From Muribaculaceae bacterium (lineage in GTDB: Bacteria; Bacteroidota; Bacteroidia; Bacteroidales; Muribaculaceae): a stretch of DNA of 38,790 nucleotides. Under the pieces are notes generated by a model, which saw only the letters and a program-made list of their open reading frames with translations, made no database searches and was not told the origin of the DNA. This document shows, one piece after another, positions 16,875-25,927 of this stretch. The position numbers and the translations under genes were made by a program. The stretch is from positions 904,138-942,927 of the forward strand of contig JAMPGA010000001.1 in the NCBI GenBank assembly GCA_023664185.1. The letters are read 5' to 3'. Every line of letters begins with the position of its first letter. The stretch's first letter is position 1.

Positions 16875-19693
16875 ACAATATTTTGCGATGTTCACTGCTC
16901 GCAGCAGCGGTGATGATAGGTCAGAGCGCCTTTTTAAATGCACAGAAAAAGGTGGCAGCCCCTATGGAAGATGTCAATAAGGTGGTAGACAACACCCTTG
17001 ACAGCCTGAATATAGCCCGAACGGCACGTCCGGTAGCGGGGTCGACACGTGTAGGCTCTAATCCTGTGCTCTTTCTGGTGGGCAATTCAACCATGCGCAC
17101 CGGCACCCTGGGCAACGGTTCGAACGGCCAGTGGGGATGGGGATATTTTATGCCCGAGTATTTCGATCCCACAAAAATTACGGTGGAGAACCATGCTCTT
17201 GGAGGCATGAGCAGCCGCACATTCTATACCCGCCTGTGGGCAGATGTGCTTAAGGGTATACGCCCGGGCGACTGGGTGATAATCGAGCTCGGCCACAACG
17301 ACAACGGCCCGTATGATGAGGGGAGAGCGCGAGCCTCGATCCCCGGCACAGGCAAGGACAGTCTCAACGTCACCATCAAGGAGACAGGAGAGAAAGAAAC
17401 AGTCTATACCTATGGCGAATATATGCGACGGTATATCAACGATGTCAAGGCTCGCGGAGGGCATCCCATACTCATGTCGCTCACTCCGCGCTGCGCCTGG
17501 GACGACAAGGATTCCACCCAAATCACACGTGTCAACCACACCTTCGGCCTTTGGGCCAAAGAGGTGGCCGAGGAGGAAAATGTCCCGTTTGTAGACCTCA
17601 ACGAAATCACCGCCCGTAAATTTGAGCGTTTTGGCAAGGAAAAGGTCAAGACCATGTTCTATATCGACCGCATCCACACATCGGCTTTCGGTGCCAGAGT
17701 CAATGCCGAATCGGCTGTAGAGGGGTTGAAGGCTCTCGACGGAGTACCCCTGAAGGACTGGATGAAGCCCACCGAACCAGACACTCTCACAGGGTCGTCG
17801 CGCAAGCCCGGTTGTCCTGTGGTATTTACCATCGGAGACAGCACGGTGAAGAATGTCGACAGTGACGATGACTCAATGTGGGGATGGGGCAGTGTGATAG
17901 CCGAGCAGTTTGATACGACTCGAATCACAGTTGAGAATCATGCCATGGCAGGACGTAGCGCCCGCACATTTCTCGACGAAGGTCGATGGGACAGGGTATA
18001 CAATGCCCTGCAGCCCGGCGATTATGTGCTGATACAGTTTGGCCACAACGACGGTGGCGATATCAACAAGGGCAAAGCCCGCGGCGAGCTGCAAGGTGCC
18101 GGAGATGAGAGCAAGGTGTTTAAAATGGAGGCCACCGGCAGAAACCAGGTGGTATATACCTACGGCTGGTATCTGCGCAAATTTATTATGGATGCCCGTG
18201 AGAAAGGAGCTATACCTGTGATACTCAGCCATACTCCCCGCAACAAGTGGAAAGACGGACACATCGAGAGCAACCGCGACAGCTATGGCCTCTGGGCTCG
18301 TCAGGCTGCACGCCAGATGGGAGTCTGCTATATCGACCTCAACGAGCTTTCCGGCAAGAAGCTTCAGGCGCTCGGCGAGGGTGCAACCGATAGATATTTC
18401 AAAAAAGACCATACCCATTCGTCAAAGGAGGGAGCGCGCCTCAACGCCGCAAGCATAGCCGAAGGGCTCAGAGGCACCGACTGCACTCTGAAGGATTATC
18501 TTAAACCTGCCACATACGACTATGATATGGATGGCATGGGGATGTATAGCGACTTTACAGGTCAAGGCTATGACTTCGGGATGGCACAGGAGAGCAGATC
18601 GGCAAAGCCGTTCTACTTCTCGGTGCGTGTACCCGACGGCGACTATAAAGTGACTGTGACACTAGGGCATCCCAAACGCAAAGCGCAGACTACGGTGAGA
18701 GCCGAAAGCCGGCGCCTCATGGCCGACAGGGTTGAGACTCCGAAAGGGAAATATCAGACCCTTACTTTCAATGTTAGCAAACGCCAGAGGGGCATTAACC
18801 TAAAGGACAGCGTGAAAATAAATCCGCGCGAGGTGGGCACCACAACCTGGGACGACAAACTAACCCTCGAGTTTACGGGCGATGCTCCTGCCGTAAGGCA
18901 CATAACTCTCGAGCCTATCACGGCGGCCGATAGCATTACCACTGTGTTACTCTGTGGTAACAGCACGGTGGTCGACAATGTAAACGAGCCTTGGGCGAGC
19001 TGGGGACAGATAATCCCGGCGTTTTTCGACAATAAGATATGTGTGTCAAACCATGCCGAGAGCGGCGAAAGAGCTGAGTCGTTTCTCACCAAAAAGCGTC
19101 TTGACAAAGTTCTCTCCATGGCTAAGCCCGGCGACTGGATATTCATAGAGTTTGGCCATAACGATCAGAAGCAGAAGGGTCCGGGCAAGGGTGCATGGTA
19201 TAACTTCAGCACCAATCTGAAGATTTTCATCGACCGTGCCCGCAAGGCAGGACTTAAGCCTGTGCTGGTCACACCCACTGCGCGCCGCTGGTTTGACGAG
19301 CAGGGGCATGTCAAGGACACCCACGGCGATTATCCCGACGCCATGCGCGCTGTTGCCCAGCGTGAGGGTGTGCCCCTCATTGAGCTCAACCCCATGACCA
19401 AGACCCTCTATGAGAGCCTTGGTGAGGAGGGCTCAAAGAAAGCCTTCGTGCACTATCCCGCAGGAACATTCCCTGGGCAGACTGAGGCTCTGGAAGACAA
19501 TACCCACTTCAATCCCTACGGAGCCACTCAGGTGGCCAAATGTGTGGTGGAGGGGATAAGAAAAAATCTGCCCGAACTGGCGCGCCATATCACGCTTGTT
19601 GGGGAATATGATCCGTCGCACCCCGATGATCCCGACAGTTTCGTCTGGGTCAATGCGCCGTTCTATGACAACGTTAAGCCTTATGGCAACTGA
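16871..19693 (+). CDS. secreted triple-domain SGNH esterase (rhamnogalacturonan acetylesterase-like), 940 aa
   Basis: A signal peptide (MNNILRCSLLAAAVMIGQSA, cleavage near FLNAQ) is followed by three complete SGNH/GDSL hydrolase domains. Domain 1 (about 65-300) has S73 in GNST, GHND and D266/H269 in DRIH. Domain 2 (about 315-535) has S324 in GDST, GHND and D513/H516 in DHTH. Between 2 and 3 lies a beta-sandwich (about 545-685) like the N-terminal domain of RhgT-type acetylesterases. Domain 3 (about 692-920) has S698 in GNST, GHND and D876/H879 in DNTH. All three retain the nucleophile, the Gly/Asn oxyanion block and the Asp-His pair. Such enzymes deacetylate pectic rhamnogalacturonan I. It is translationally coupled to the GH2 gene (ATGA overlap). 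Confidence 0.92.
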   Translation: MNNILRCSLLAAAVMIGQSAFLNAQKKVAAPMEDVNKVVDNTLDSLNIARTARPVAGSTRVGSNPVLFLVGNSTMRTGTLGNGSNGQWGWGYFMPEYFDPTKITVENHALGGMSSRTFYTRLWADVLKGIRPGDWVIIELGHNDNGPYDEGRARASIPGTGKDSLNVTIKETGEKETVYTYGEYMRRYINDVKARGGHPILMSLTPRCAWDDKDSTQITRVNHTFGLWAKEVAEEENVPFVDLNEITARKFERFGKEKVKTMFYIDRIHTSAFGARVNAESAVEGLKALDGVPLKDWMKPTEPDTLTGSSRKPGCPVVFTIGDSTVKNVDSDDDSMWGWGSVIAEQFDTTRITVENHAMAGRSARTFLDEGRWDRVYNALQPGDYVLIQFGHNDGGDINKGKARGELQGAGDESKVFKMEATGRNQVVYTYGWYLRKFIMDAREKGAIPVILSHTPRNKWKDGHIESNRDSYGLWARQAARQMGVCYIDLNELSGKKLQALGEGATDRYFKKDHTHSSKEGARLNAASIAEGLRGTDCTLKDYLKPATYDYDMDGMGMYSDFTGQGYDFGMAQESRSAKPFYFSVRVPDGDYKVTVTLGHPKRKAQTTVRAESRRLMADRVETPKGKYQTLTFNVSKRQRGINLKDSVKINPREVGTTTWDDKLTLEFTGDAPAVRHITLEPITAADSITTVLLCGNSTVVDNVNEPWASWGQIIPAFFDNKICVSNHAESGERAESFLTKKRLDKVLSMAKPGDWIFIEFGHNDQKQKGPGKGAWYNFSTNLKIFIDRARKAGLKPVLVTPTARRWFDEQGHVKDTHGDYPDAMRAVAQREGVPLIELNPMTKTLYESLGEEGSKKAFVHYPAGTFPGQTEALEDNTHFNPYGATQVAKCVVEGIRKNLPELARHITLVGEYDPSHPDDPDSFVWVNAPFYDNVKPYGN

Positions 19694-19702
19694 TTTGTGG
19701 CT

Positions 19703-20218
19703 CTAACGGGTCACTATCTTATAGTTGAGCGCTCCACCCGAGGTGACTGAATAGCGCTGCAGCGCAAAACCCTTGTCGGCCGCAGGCCCGGAACGTGGCA
19801 GCCCGTGGTTGGTGTAAATATCATAGGTGCTCCCACATGTGGAACACTCGGCATACGACTCGCCCGTAGGTACGTGGATGCGTATCTGCGGGCGTGCTTC
19901 TACAGGACACGACAGATCGTAGGCCAGAGAATTGCCCATCACATCGTTCACCAGCAGCAGACCGCCGTAGCCGGTGCGGTCGAGGTCGGTGTAGGGGAAA
20001 TTGGCCGGGATGCGGATGTTGCCCTGCTTGACATATATATTATAGGCCGCGGCATCGCCTTTCACCCCGTGTATGTTCCAATCGGCCACGGTGGGGAAGT
20101 TGAGATATACCTCGGCATATGGTATGCGGTCGTCGTTTATGGAGTCGCAACCGCACACCGAAGCAAAAGAAAGGCTCGCTACCGCGAGGATAGCGAGCCG
20201 GGAGAGAATTCGGCTCAT
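19703..20218 (-). CDS. Rieske-like lipoprotein with altered ligand set, 171 aa
   Basis: The start MSRILSRLAI at 20218 gives a lipoprotein signal with the lipid Cys at residue 24 (VCGC). The rest follows the Rieske fold pattern seen in Bacteroidales lipoproteins: TGYGGLLLVND, LAYDLSCPVE, YAECSTCGSTYD and SGPAADKGFALQRY. Classical Rieske proteins use C-x-H and C-x-x-H; here the positions are C104-P-V and C125-x-x-C128, so both histidines are replaced. It probably does not hold a standard 2Fe-2S cluster, and its function is unknown. It is the last gene of a pyrE-SRPBCC-lipoprotein unit. Confidence 0.7.
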   Translation of the reverse strand: MSRILSRLAILAVASLSFASVCGCDSINDDRIPYAEVYLNFPTVADWNIHGVKGDAAAYNIYVKQGNIRIPANFPYTDLDRTGYGGLLLVNDVMGNSLAYDLSCPVEARPQIRIHVPTGESYAECSTCGSTYDIYTNHGLPRSGPAADKGFALQRYSVTSGGALNYKIVTR

Positions 20219-20232
20219 TATTAGATACACTA

Positions 20233-20652
20233 TTAATGAAATATTGTGGTAAAGATCTCGCCAAACTTGTCGGCGGCCTGCTGAATCTTACCACCTATAA
20301 AAGGACGGAGCATGGCAGGTATTTCGATGTCGACACTCGGAGTGACCTTGGTATTGTCTGCGCCGGCATCGGCAAGATCGACAGAGATTTTCAGAGGCAC
20401 CGGTGAGGAGACTGCTGAGAGTCCGACGTGTGAGGGCTCACGGCGCTCGGTGATTTTGAATTCCAGGCGTCCCACTCCGGGAGCATCCATGCTGATGGAG
20501 TCGTTTGTAAACTCTACGCCCTGCAGATTGGCTCGCTGCTCGGCAGGAAGCTGCTCAACCATAGGGCGATACTGTCCAAGGTCGGAAACCTTGGCATATA
20601 TCTCGGCCACGGGGCGCGATATGGTGACTGATTTACCTGTATATTTTGACAT
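20233..20652 (-). CDS. SRPBCC family (START/Bet v1-like) protein, 139 aa
   Basis: The start MSKYTGKSVTISRPVAEIY at 20652 is preferred over an upstream ATG at 20673 because the START-like fold begins with this strand, and the shorter start keeps a 23-base gap to pyrE. The sequence has the 'VAEIYAKVSDLGQYRPMV' helix and a C-terminal amphipathic helix (FIGGKIQQAADKFGEIFT) typical of SRPBCC lipid- or ligand-binding domains. The ligand is unknown. The lipoprotein starts 14 bases after its stop. Confidence 0.8.
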   Translation of the reverse strand: MSKYTGKSVTISRPVAEIYAKVSDLGQYRPMVEQLPAEQRANLQGVEFTNDSISMDAPGVGRLEFKITERREPSHVGLSAVSSPVPLKISVDLADAGADNTKVTPSVDIEIPAMLRPFIGGKIQQAADKFGEIFTTIFH

Positions 20653-20675
20653 ATCTTTTCGGGTTAGACACACTC

Positions 20676-21323
20676 TTATTCCTCAACTTTGCGGGGGGTC
20701 CAGACGGAGGGATCCTTGCGCCATTCCTTGAGGGTCTCCACATCGCTTTCGCGGATGAAGCCGGTCTCCAGGGCGGCGGTGATGAGGGCAGAGTAGTTGG
20801 AAAGAGTTATGAGCTTTACATTGGCTTCCTTGAAAGCCTTCACAGCTACGGGGAATTCATAGCTGAACATTGCCACCATGCCGATCACCTCGCATCCGGT
20901 GTTGCGTATGGCCTGTACAGCTTTGAGCGAGCTGCCGCCGGTCGAGATAAGGTCTTCAATCACAACGACCTTCTTGCCGGGGCGGAGGTCGCCCTCAATC
21001 AGATTTTCCAGGCCGTGATCCTTGGGGGTGGAACGAACGTATACGTAGGGAAGACCGAGTGTATCGCTCACGAGAGCGCCCTGGGCTATGGCACCGGTGG
21101 CCACACCGGCTATGGCCTCGACATCGCCGAAATTCTCAAGAATGACACGGCTGAGCTCAACCTTGATGAAGTTGCGCAGATCAGGGTAGGACAGTGTCTT
21201 GCGATTGTCAGTATATATGGGCGAGTTCCAGCCTGAGGCCCATGTGAAGGGATTGACGGGTTGGAGCTTGATGGCACTGATTTTCAAGAGCTTCTCTGCA
21301 AGGATGAGATCAAGATTTTTCAT
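20676..21323 (-). CDS. pyrE: orotate phosphoribosyltransferase PyrE, 215 aa
   Basis: Converts orotate and PRPP to orotidine 5'-phosphate in pyrimidine synthesis. The PRPP-binding motif VVVIEDLISTGGSSL lies at residues 119-133, the flexible loop with KDHG at 101-104, and an N-terminal WASGWNSPIYTDNR (28-41) that contacts orotate. The length is normal. It is the first gene of a unit with the SRPBCC and lipoprotein genes and is transcribed divergently from prfA; pyrF, the next enzyme of the pathway, lies on the other side of prfA. Confidence 0.97.
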   Translation of the reverse strand: MKNLDLILAEKLLKISAIKLQPVNPFTWASGWNSPIYTDNRKTLSYPDLRNFIKVELSRVILENFGDVEAIAGVATGAIAQGALVSDTLGLPYVYVRSTPKDHGLENLIEGDLRPGKKVVVIEDLISTGGSSLKAVQAIRNTGCEVIGMVAMFSYEFPVAVKAFKEANVKLITLSNYSALITAALETGFIRESDVETLKEWRKDPSVWTPRKVEE

Positions 21324-21352
21324 TTCAGTAGTTGATTGATTGTTTTAAGTTG

Positions 21353-21384
21353 CAAAGTTACTGAATCTGCACTCTATCTGCAAA
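21353..21384 (-). promoter_or_regulatory. promoter of the pyrE unit
   Basis: On the minus strand TTTG (21381-21384) and TAACTTTG (21353-21360) are separated by 20 bases, a full consensus promoter, giving a leader of about 24 bases. Confidence 0.75.
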
Positions 21385-21476
21385 ATTTTTTAGTTTACAA
21401 TTCTTAAAAAATCAATGTTTGCCAATCTTTCTGCAAGCTTGTGGCTGAGTAGGGTGGGGGATTGGGGATTTTTTCG

Positions 21477-21484
21477 TAACTTTG
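21477..21484 (+). promoter_or_regulatory. -7 box for prfA-pyrF
   Basis: TAACTTTG on the plus strand lies 34 bases before the prfA ATG at 21518. There is no TTTG at the -33 position (the region is G-rich). The position supports the start at 21518 over the upstream in-frame ATG at 21482, which would fall before the transcript start. Confidence 0.6.
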
Positions 21485-21517
21485 CACCTCAGGATAACCG
21501 AAAATCTGACCCGACAC

Positions 21518-22627
21518 ATGCCAGACAACTCTCTATTGACCCGTCTCGAAGGCCTTGAGGCCCGCTTTGCGGAGGTGAGCACCCTCATCACCGACCCTTC
21601 TGTTATTGCCGATATGAAGCGATATGTGCGCCTCACCAAGGAATATAAGGATCTGGAGAAGCTCACAGCCGTCACACGCCGCTATCGCACCATGCTGGCA
21701 AATGCCGACGAGGCCCGCAGCGTGCTGGCCGACGAGGACGACGCCGAGCTCAGACAGATGGCCCGCATGGAGCTCGACGAGGCCAACGAAGCCCTCCCGG
21801 CTCTGGAGGAGGAGATAAAGCTGCTGCTCATACCGGCCGATCCCGAGGACTCCAAGAATGTGGTGCTCGAAATCCGTGGCGGCACAGGGGGCGACGAAGC
21901 CGCCATCTTTGCCGGCGATCTCTTCAAAATGTATTCCAAATATTGCGAGTCGAAAGGCTGGACCCTGGCAGTGACAAGTGCAAGCGAGGGGGCGGCCGGC
22001 GGTTTCAAAGAAATAGTGTGCTCGGTGACAGGCGACAATGTGTATGGCACACTGAAATATGAGAGTGGTGTGCACCGTGTGCAGAGAGTGCCCGCCACTG
22101 AGACTCAGGGACGTGTCCACACCTCGGCGGCCACTGTGGCAGTGCTCCCGGAGGCCGAGCCGTTTGACGTGGAGATAAACGAGGGCGAAATCAAGTGGGA
22201 CACCTTCCGCTCGGGTGGGGCCGGAGGCCAGAATGTGAACAAGGTGGAGTCGGGCGTGCGTCTTAGGTATATGTGGCGCAACCCCAACACCGGTGTCACC
22301 GAGGAGATACTTATCGAGTGTACGGAGACGCGCGACCAGCCCAAAAACAAGGAGCGAGCCCTGAGCCGCCTGCGCACTTTCATCTACGACAAAGAGCATC
22401 AAAAATATATCGACGATATAGCTTCAAGGCGCAAGACAATGGTGTCGACCGGCGACCGTTCGGCAAAAATACGTACCTACAACTACCCGCAGGGGCGCAT
22501 CACAGATCACAGAATCAACTATACAATATATAATCTGCAGGCTTTCATGGATGGCGATATACAGGATGTGATAGACCAGCTCACCATTGCTGAGAACGCC
22601 GAAAAGCTCAAAGCCTCCGAACTGTAG
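21518..22627 (+). CDS. prfA: peptide chain release factor 1 (RF1), 369 aa
   Basis: RF1 releases peptides at UAA and UAG. The codon-recognition tripeptide PAT lies at residues 192-194 (RF2 would have SPF) and the catalytic GGQ at 236-238 within RSGGAGGQNVNKVES. The N-terminal coiled coil (LLTRLEGLEARF) and the ENAEKL C-terminus are typical. The start MPDNSLLTRLE is chosen from the promoter position and family alignment. pyrF follows 27 bases downstream on the same strand. Confidence 0.97.
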   Translation: MPDNSLLTRLEGLEARFAEVSTLITDPSVIADMKRYVRLTKEYKDLEKLTAVTRRYRTMLANADEARSVLADEDDAELRQMARMELDEANEALPALEEEIKLLLIPADPEDSKNVVLEIRGGTGGDEAAIFAGDLFKMYSKYCESKGWTLAVTSASEGAAGGFKEIVCSVTGDNVYGTLKYESGVHRVQRVPATETQGRVHTSAATVAVLPEAEPFDVEINEGEIKWDTFRSGGAGGQNVNKVESGVRLRYMWRNPNTGVTEEILIECTETRDQPKNKERALSRLRTFIYDKEHQKYIDDIASRRKTMVSTGDRSAKIRTYNYPQGRITDHRINYTIYNLQAFMDGDIQDVIDQLTIAENAEKLKASEL

Positions 22628-22654
22628 AAAAAACTCATATTTCAATCATTATAT

Positions 22655-23485
22655 ATGAACCGCAAAGAACTTCTCGACAACATCCGCGCCAAGGGCTCAT
22701 TTCTCTGTGTCGGTCTGGATACAGACATAAAGAAAATCCCCGAGCATCTGCTGGGAGGACCCGACCCGGTGTTTGCCTTCAACAAGGCCATCATCGATGC
22801 CACAGCTCCCTACTGTGTGGCTTACAAACCCAACACAGCTTTTTATGAGAGCCTCGGTGTGGAGGGATGGCAGGCACTTGACAAAACAGTGGACTATCTG
22901 CGCAAAAACTACCCCGATCAGTTTATTATCGCCGATGCCAAACGCGGCGATATCGGCAATACCTCATCGCTCTATGCACGTGCTTTCTTTGAAAAGATGG
23001 GTGTCGATGCCATCACTGTTGCTCCGTATATGGGATTTGACAGCGTGAAGCCTTTTATGGACTACGAAGGTCACTGGGTGATACTGCTGGCTCTTACTTC
23101 CAACCCCGGCAGCCACGACTTCCAGTTTCTCACCGATATGACCGGGACACGCCTGTTTGAGCAGGTTCTCGAAACTGCCCGTAAGTGGGGCAACGAGGAT
23201 AAGCTGATGTTTGTGGTGGGAGCCACACAGGGAGCCATGTTCTCAGAGGTGCGCAGGGTCGCTCCCGACAATTTCCTGTTGGTGCCCGGCGTGGGCGCTC
23301 AGGGCGGAAGCCTCGAAGATGTGGCCAAGTGGGGTATGACCCGCGAGTGTGGACTTCTTGTAAATTCTTCGCGCGGTATTATTTATGCGTCGCAGGGCGA
23401 AGACTTCGCCGAAGCTGCCGCTGCAGAGGCCAGAAAGCTGCGCGACCACATGACTATTTTACTCTCCACCCACGGAGTGCTCTGA
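22655..23485 (+). CDS. pyrF: orotidine 5'-phosphate decarboxylase (type 2), 276 aa
   Basis: Decarboxylates OMP to UMP, the last step of UMP synthesis. The catalytic tetrad motif appears as D94-x-K96-R97-x-D99 in [11 protein letters not shown], and the phosphate-binding region as [11 protein letters not shown] near residues 210-220. The length of about 275 residues and the motif place it in the longer type 2 subfamily found in Bacteroidetes, actinobacteria and myxobacteria. It is probably cotranscribed with prfA. Confidence 0.96.
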   Translation: MNRKELLDNIRAKGSFLCVGLDTDIKKIPEHLLGGPDPVFAFNKAIIDATAPYCVAYKPNTAFYESLGVEGWQALDKTVDYLRKNYPDQFIIADAKRGDIGNTSSLYARAFFEKMGVDAITVAPYMGFDSVKPFMDYEGHWVILLALTSNPGSHDFQFLTDMTGTRLFEQVLETARKWGNEDKLMFVVGATQGAMFSEVRRVAPDNFLLVPGVGAQGGSLEDVAKWGMTRECGLLVNSSRGIIYASQGEDFAEAAAAEARKLRDHMTILLSTHGVL

Positions 23486-23585
23486 AACCTGTAAGCCTTT
23501 TGGGGCTCGGATAGGGGCAAAAAATAGCAAATTGCCACCAGGATGCGTTAGATTGCGTTAAAATTGGTTAATATGGATAGCAAAA

Positions 23586-23618
23586 TTTGTTCTGTATCCG
23601 AAAATATGCGTACATTTG
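23586..23618 (+). promoter_or_regulatory. promoter of a candidate small RNA
   Basis: TTTG (23586-23589) and TACATTTG (23611-23618) are separated by 21 bases. No coding region follows; only a strong terminator lies about 75 bases downstream. Confidence 0.6.
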
Positions 23619-23624
23619 CATGTG

Positions 23625-23698
23625 TGTTTTTCATAGTATTAGATTAAGATAAAGGTTTAACAGATTAGAGCTGTCGGGAGACAGCTCTAATTTTTTTT
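23625..23698 (+). ncRNA. candidate small RNA, about 74 nt
   Basis: The predicted transcript runs from about 23625 (seven bases past the -7 box) to the end of the terminator T-run at 23698. It consists of an AT-rich, largely unpaired 5' part and a terminal stem-loop with 8 T. No ORF fits. It does not match any RNA family I can recall. Alternatively the promoter is spurious and the hairpin is simply the prfA-pyrF terminator. Confidence 0.4.
23664..23698 (+). terminator. strong intrinsic terminator
   Basis: ATTAGAGCTGTC (23664-23675) and its complement (23680-23691) form a 12-bp perfect stem with the tetraloop GGGA, followed by eight T (from 23691). It lies 180 bases after pyrF, so it may end both the pyrF transcript and the candidate small RNA. 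Within the 481-base gap 23486-23966 the other visible signals are the sRNA promoter and the glycogen-operon promoter. Confidence 0.9.
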
Positions 23699-23806
23699 CT
23701 AATAAGGTAACGAATTTTTATGTTGTTCGGCATAGTTTTAGGAAAGACTTTTTAAACATGGTGTAATTTTTGGTTGTTATTGTTGTTTCCTCTCAAGAAA
23801 AAACAC

Positions 23807-23814
23807 TAAATTTG
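23807..23814 (+). promoter_or_regulatory. -7 box for the glycogen operon
   Basis: TAAATTTG with a weak TTG about 20 bases upstream (near 23782). The start near 23821 would give a leader of about 146 bases before the debranching enzyme, long enough for post-transcriptional control, though I see no known riboswitch in it. Confidence 0.5.
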
Positions 23815-23966
23815 TGAATTTAAAAGCCGAACCGACCTAAAAACGCGAACCAAATGCTCCTCACGAACTACACGGGCCGACTTTTAATCATCATTTCTTA
23901 CAACTATTATCACGTTTGAAACATAACTGTCTATTGCCAAATAATCAAAACCAAAACTCTATATAA

Positions 23967-25901
23967 ATGAGCTATCTGAAATTTGATAAGAATCTGATGA
24001 TTAACCTGGAGCAATCACTCCCCAAGGAGATGCTCCGCACCAATCAGTCAGGTGCCTATCACTGCACGACGATAGTCGACTGCAACACCCGCAAGCAGCA
24101 TGGACTGCTGGTGGTTCCGGTTCCCGAGCTGGGCAATTCGTGGCACGTCATGCTTTCGTCGCTCGACGAGACCGTATATCAGCACGGAGCGCCCTTCAAC
24201 TTGGGATTGCACCGCTATCAGGGGGGAGTGATGAATCCCAACGGTCACAAATACATCCGTGAGTTTGACTGTGAGAGTGTGCCCCGCACCACCTATCGTG
24301 TGGGCGGCGTGATCCTGACAAAGGAGAAGATTTTTATCTCCGGTGAGAACCGTATTCTCATCCGCTACACTCTCGAGGAGGCACATTCGGCTACAACGCT
24401 GCGCTTCAAGCCTATTCTGGCTTTCCGCGACGCCAATGAGCTCTGTATAGCCAACGATATGATAAATACTGAGATCCCGATGGCCGAAAACGGCGTGTCG
24501 GCTTGTCTCTATAATGGCTATCCAAGACTGTTCATGCAGTTCTCCAAGAAGCCCCAGTGGACATATGATCCCCATTGGTATAACGGCTTTGAATATGTAA
24601 AGGATCTGGAGCGCGGAGTGCCTTACACAGAGGACCTCTGGGTGCCCGGCTACTTTGAAGTTCCCATCGAGAAGGGTGAGAGTATCATCTTCTCGGCCGG
24701 CCTGAGCGAAGTGGATCCTTCGACACTGCCGCAGATGTATGAGAAGGAGATATCGGTGCGCACATGCCGCACATCCTTCTTCAACTGCCTTAAGAACGCT
24801 GTGAAGCAGTGCTATTTCTCGAACGATCACGGAATGTATCTCATCTCAGGTTATCCCTGGGGCAAGATTCTGGCCCGCAACATATTCATGGCTCTTCCCG
24901 GTGCCACCATTGCCATAAACCACCGCGAGGACTTCGAGAAGATAGCCGAGACGGCTCTCAAGGCTTATCGCCATTTCATGAAGACCGGCGAGCTCGACAA
25001 GCTTATCATGGGCATCGACCTCCCCGATATACCTCTGTGGGCCATCTGGGCAATACAGCAGTATGCCAAAACATACTCAAGGCCAGAGGCTGCCGAGAGA
25101 TATCTTGCCGACATCCGTGAGATGATTTCCTTCATCCAGGAGGGCAAGCACCCATTCCTGAAGGTGGATGCCGAGACCGGAATGGTCTGGACCGACGGCA
25201 CACAGAAGCCCATGTCGTGGATGAACGCATCGCTGGGCGGGCGTCCCATTGTGGGTCGCACAGGCTATCTTGTTGAGTTCAATGCCCTCTGGTATAATGC
25301 CCTTACATTTGCCGGCCGCCTCACCGAAGGCGCCGAGCAGGAGGCATATTATGCCGCCGCCGAGAAGATGGCACAGCCTTTCGTGAAGACTTTCCTGAAC
25401 GATTATGGCTATCTCTACGACTTTGTAAACGGACAGTATGCCGACCCGTCGGTTAGACCTAACATGGCCATTGCCATCGGTCTTGACTACTCGCCGCTTG
25501 ACCGTCGCCAGCGCAAGAGAGTGCTCGATATAGTGACCCGCGAACTTCTCACTCCCAAGGGTCTGCGCACCCTATCGCCCAAGAGCTTCGGTTATCGCCC
25601 CAACTATCTGGGCTCGCCCGAGGAGCGCGAAATGGCTCTCCACAACGGCCCGGCACGTCCGTGGCTCATCGGTTTCTATGCCGATGCCTATCTTAAGGTG
25701 TTTGGCATGAGCGGCGTAAGCTACATAGACCGCATGCTCATAGGCTTCGAGGATGAAATGACCAAAGGGTGTATCGGCTCTCTCTCGCAGCTCTACGATG
25801 CCAATCCTCCATATGTGGGCCGTGGTGCCATCAGCCATGTCACCAACGTGGCCGAAGTGCTCCGCACACTCACTACCCTCAAGAAATTTACAATGGATTA
25901 A
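23967..25901 (+). CDS. glycogen debranching enzyme / amylo-alpha-1,6-glucosidase (GH133-like), 644 aa
   Basis: Hydrolyses alpha-1,6 branch points of glycogen after chain trimming. The N-terminal bacterial debranching domain (about 15-235) carries TNQSGAYHCTTIVDCNTRKQ and HGLLVVPVPELG. The C-terminal (alpha/alpha)6 barrel (about 270-640) has SGYPWG, MVWTDGTQKPMSWMNAS and VEFNALWYNAL, where the Asp in WTDG and the Glu in VEFN are candidate catalytic acids. It lacks the 4-alpha-glucanotransferase domain of eukaryotic enzymes. It is the first gene of a three-gene alpha-glucan operon with GT4 and GH57, an arrangement I recall from Bacteroides thetaiotaomicron (debranching-like, GT4, GH57). Confidence 0.92.
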   Translation: MSYLKFDKNLMINLEQSLPKEMLRTNQSGAYHCTTIVDCNTRKQHGLLVVPVPELGNSWHVMLSSLDETVYQHGAPFNLGLHRYQGGVMNPNGHKYIREFDCESVPRTTYRVGGVILTKEKIFISGENRILIRYTLEEAHSATTLRFKPILAFRDANELCIANDMINTEIPMAENGVSACLYNGYPRLFMQFSKKPQWTYDPHWYNGFEYVKDLERGVPYTEDLWVPGYFEVPIEKGESIIFSAGLSEVDPSTLPQMYEKEISVRTCRTSFFNCLKNAVKQCYFSNDHGMYLISGYPWGKILARNIFMALPGATIAINHREDFEKIAETALKAYRHFMKTGELDKLIMGIDLPDIPLWAIWAIQQYAKTYSRPEAAERYLADIREMISFIQEGKHPFLKVDAETGMVWTDGTQKPMSWMNASLGGRPIVGRTGYLVEFNALWYNALTFAGRLTEGAEQEAYYAAAEKMAQPFVKTFLNDYGYLYDFVNGQYADPSVRPNMAIAIGLDYSPLDRRQRKRVLDIVTRELLTPKGLRTLSPKSFGYRPNYLGSPEEREMALHNGPARPWLIGFYADAYLKVFGMSGVSYIDRMLIGFEDEMTKGCIGSLSQLYDANPPYVGRGAISHVTNVAEVLRTLTTLKKFTMD

Positions 25902-25927
25902 CCTCCCCCCAATACCAAGACAGACGC

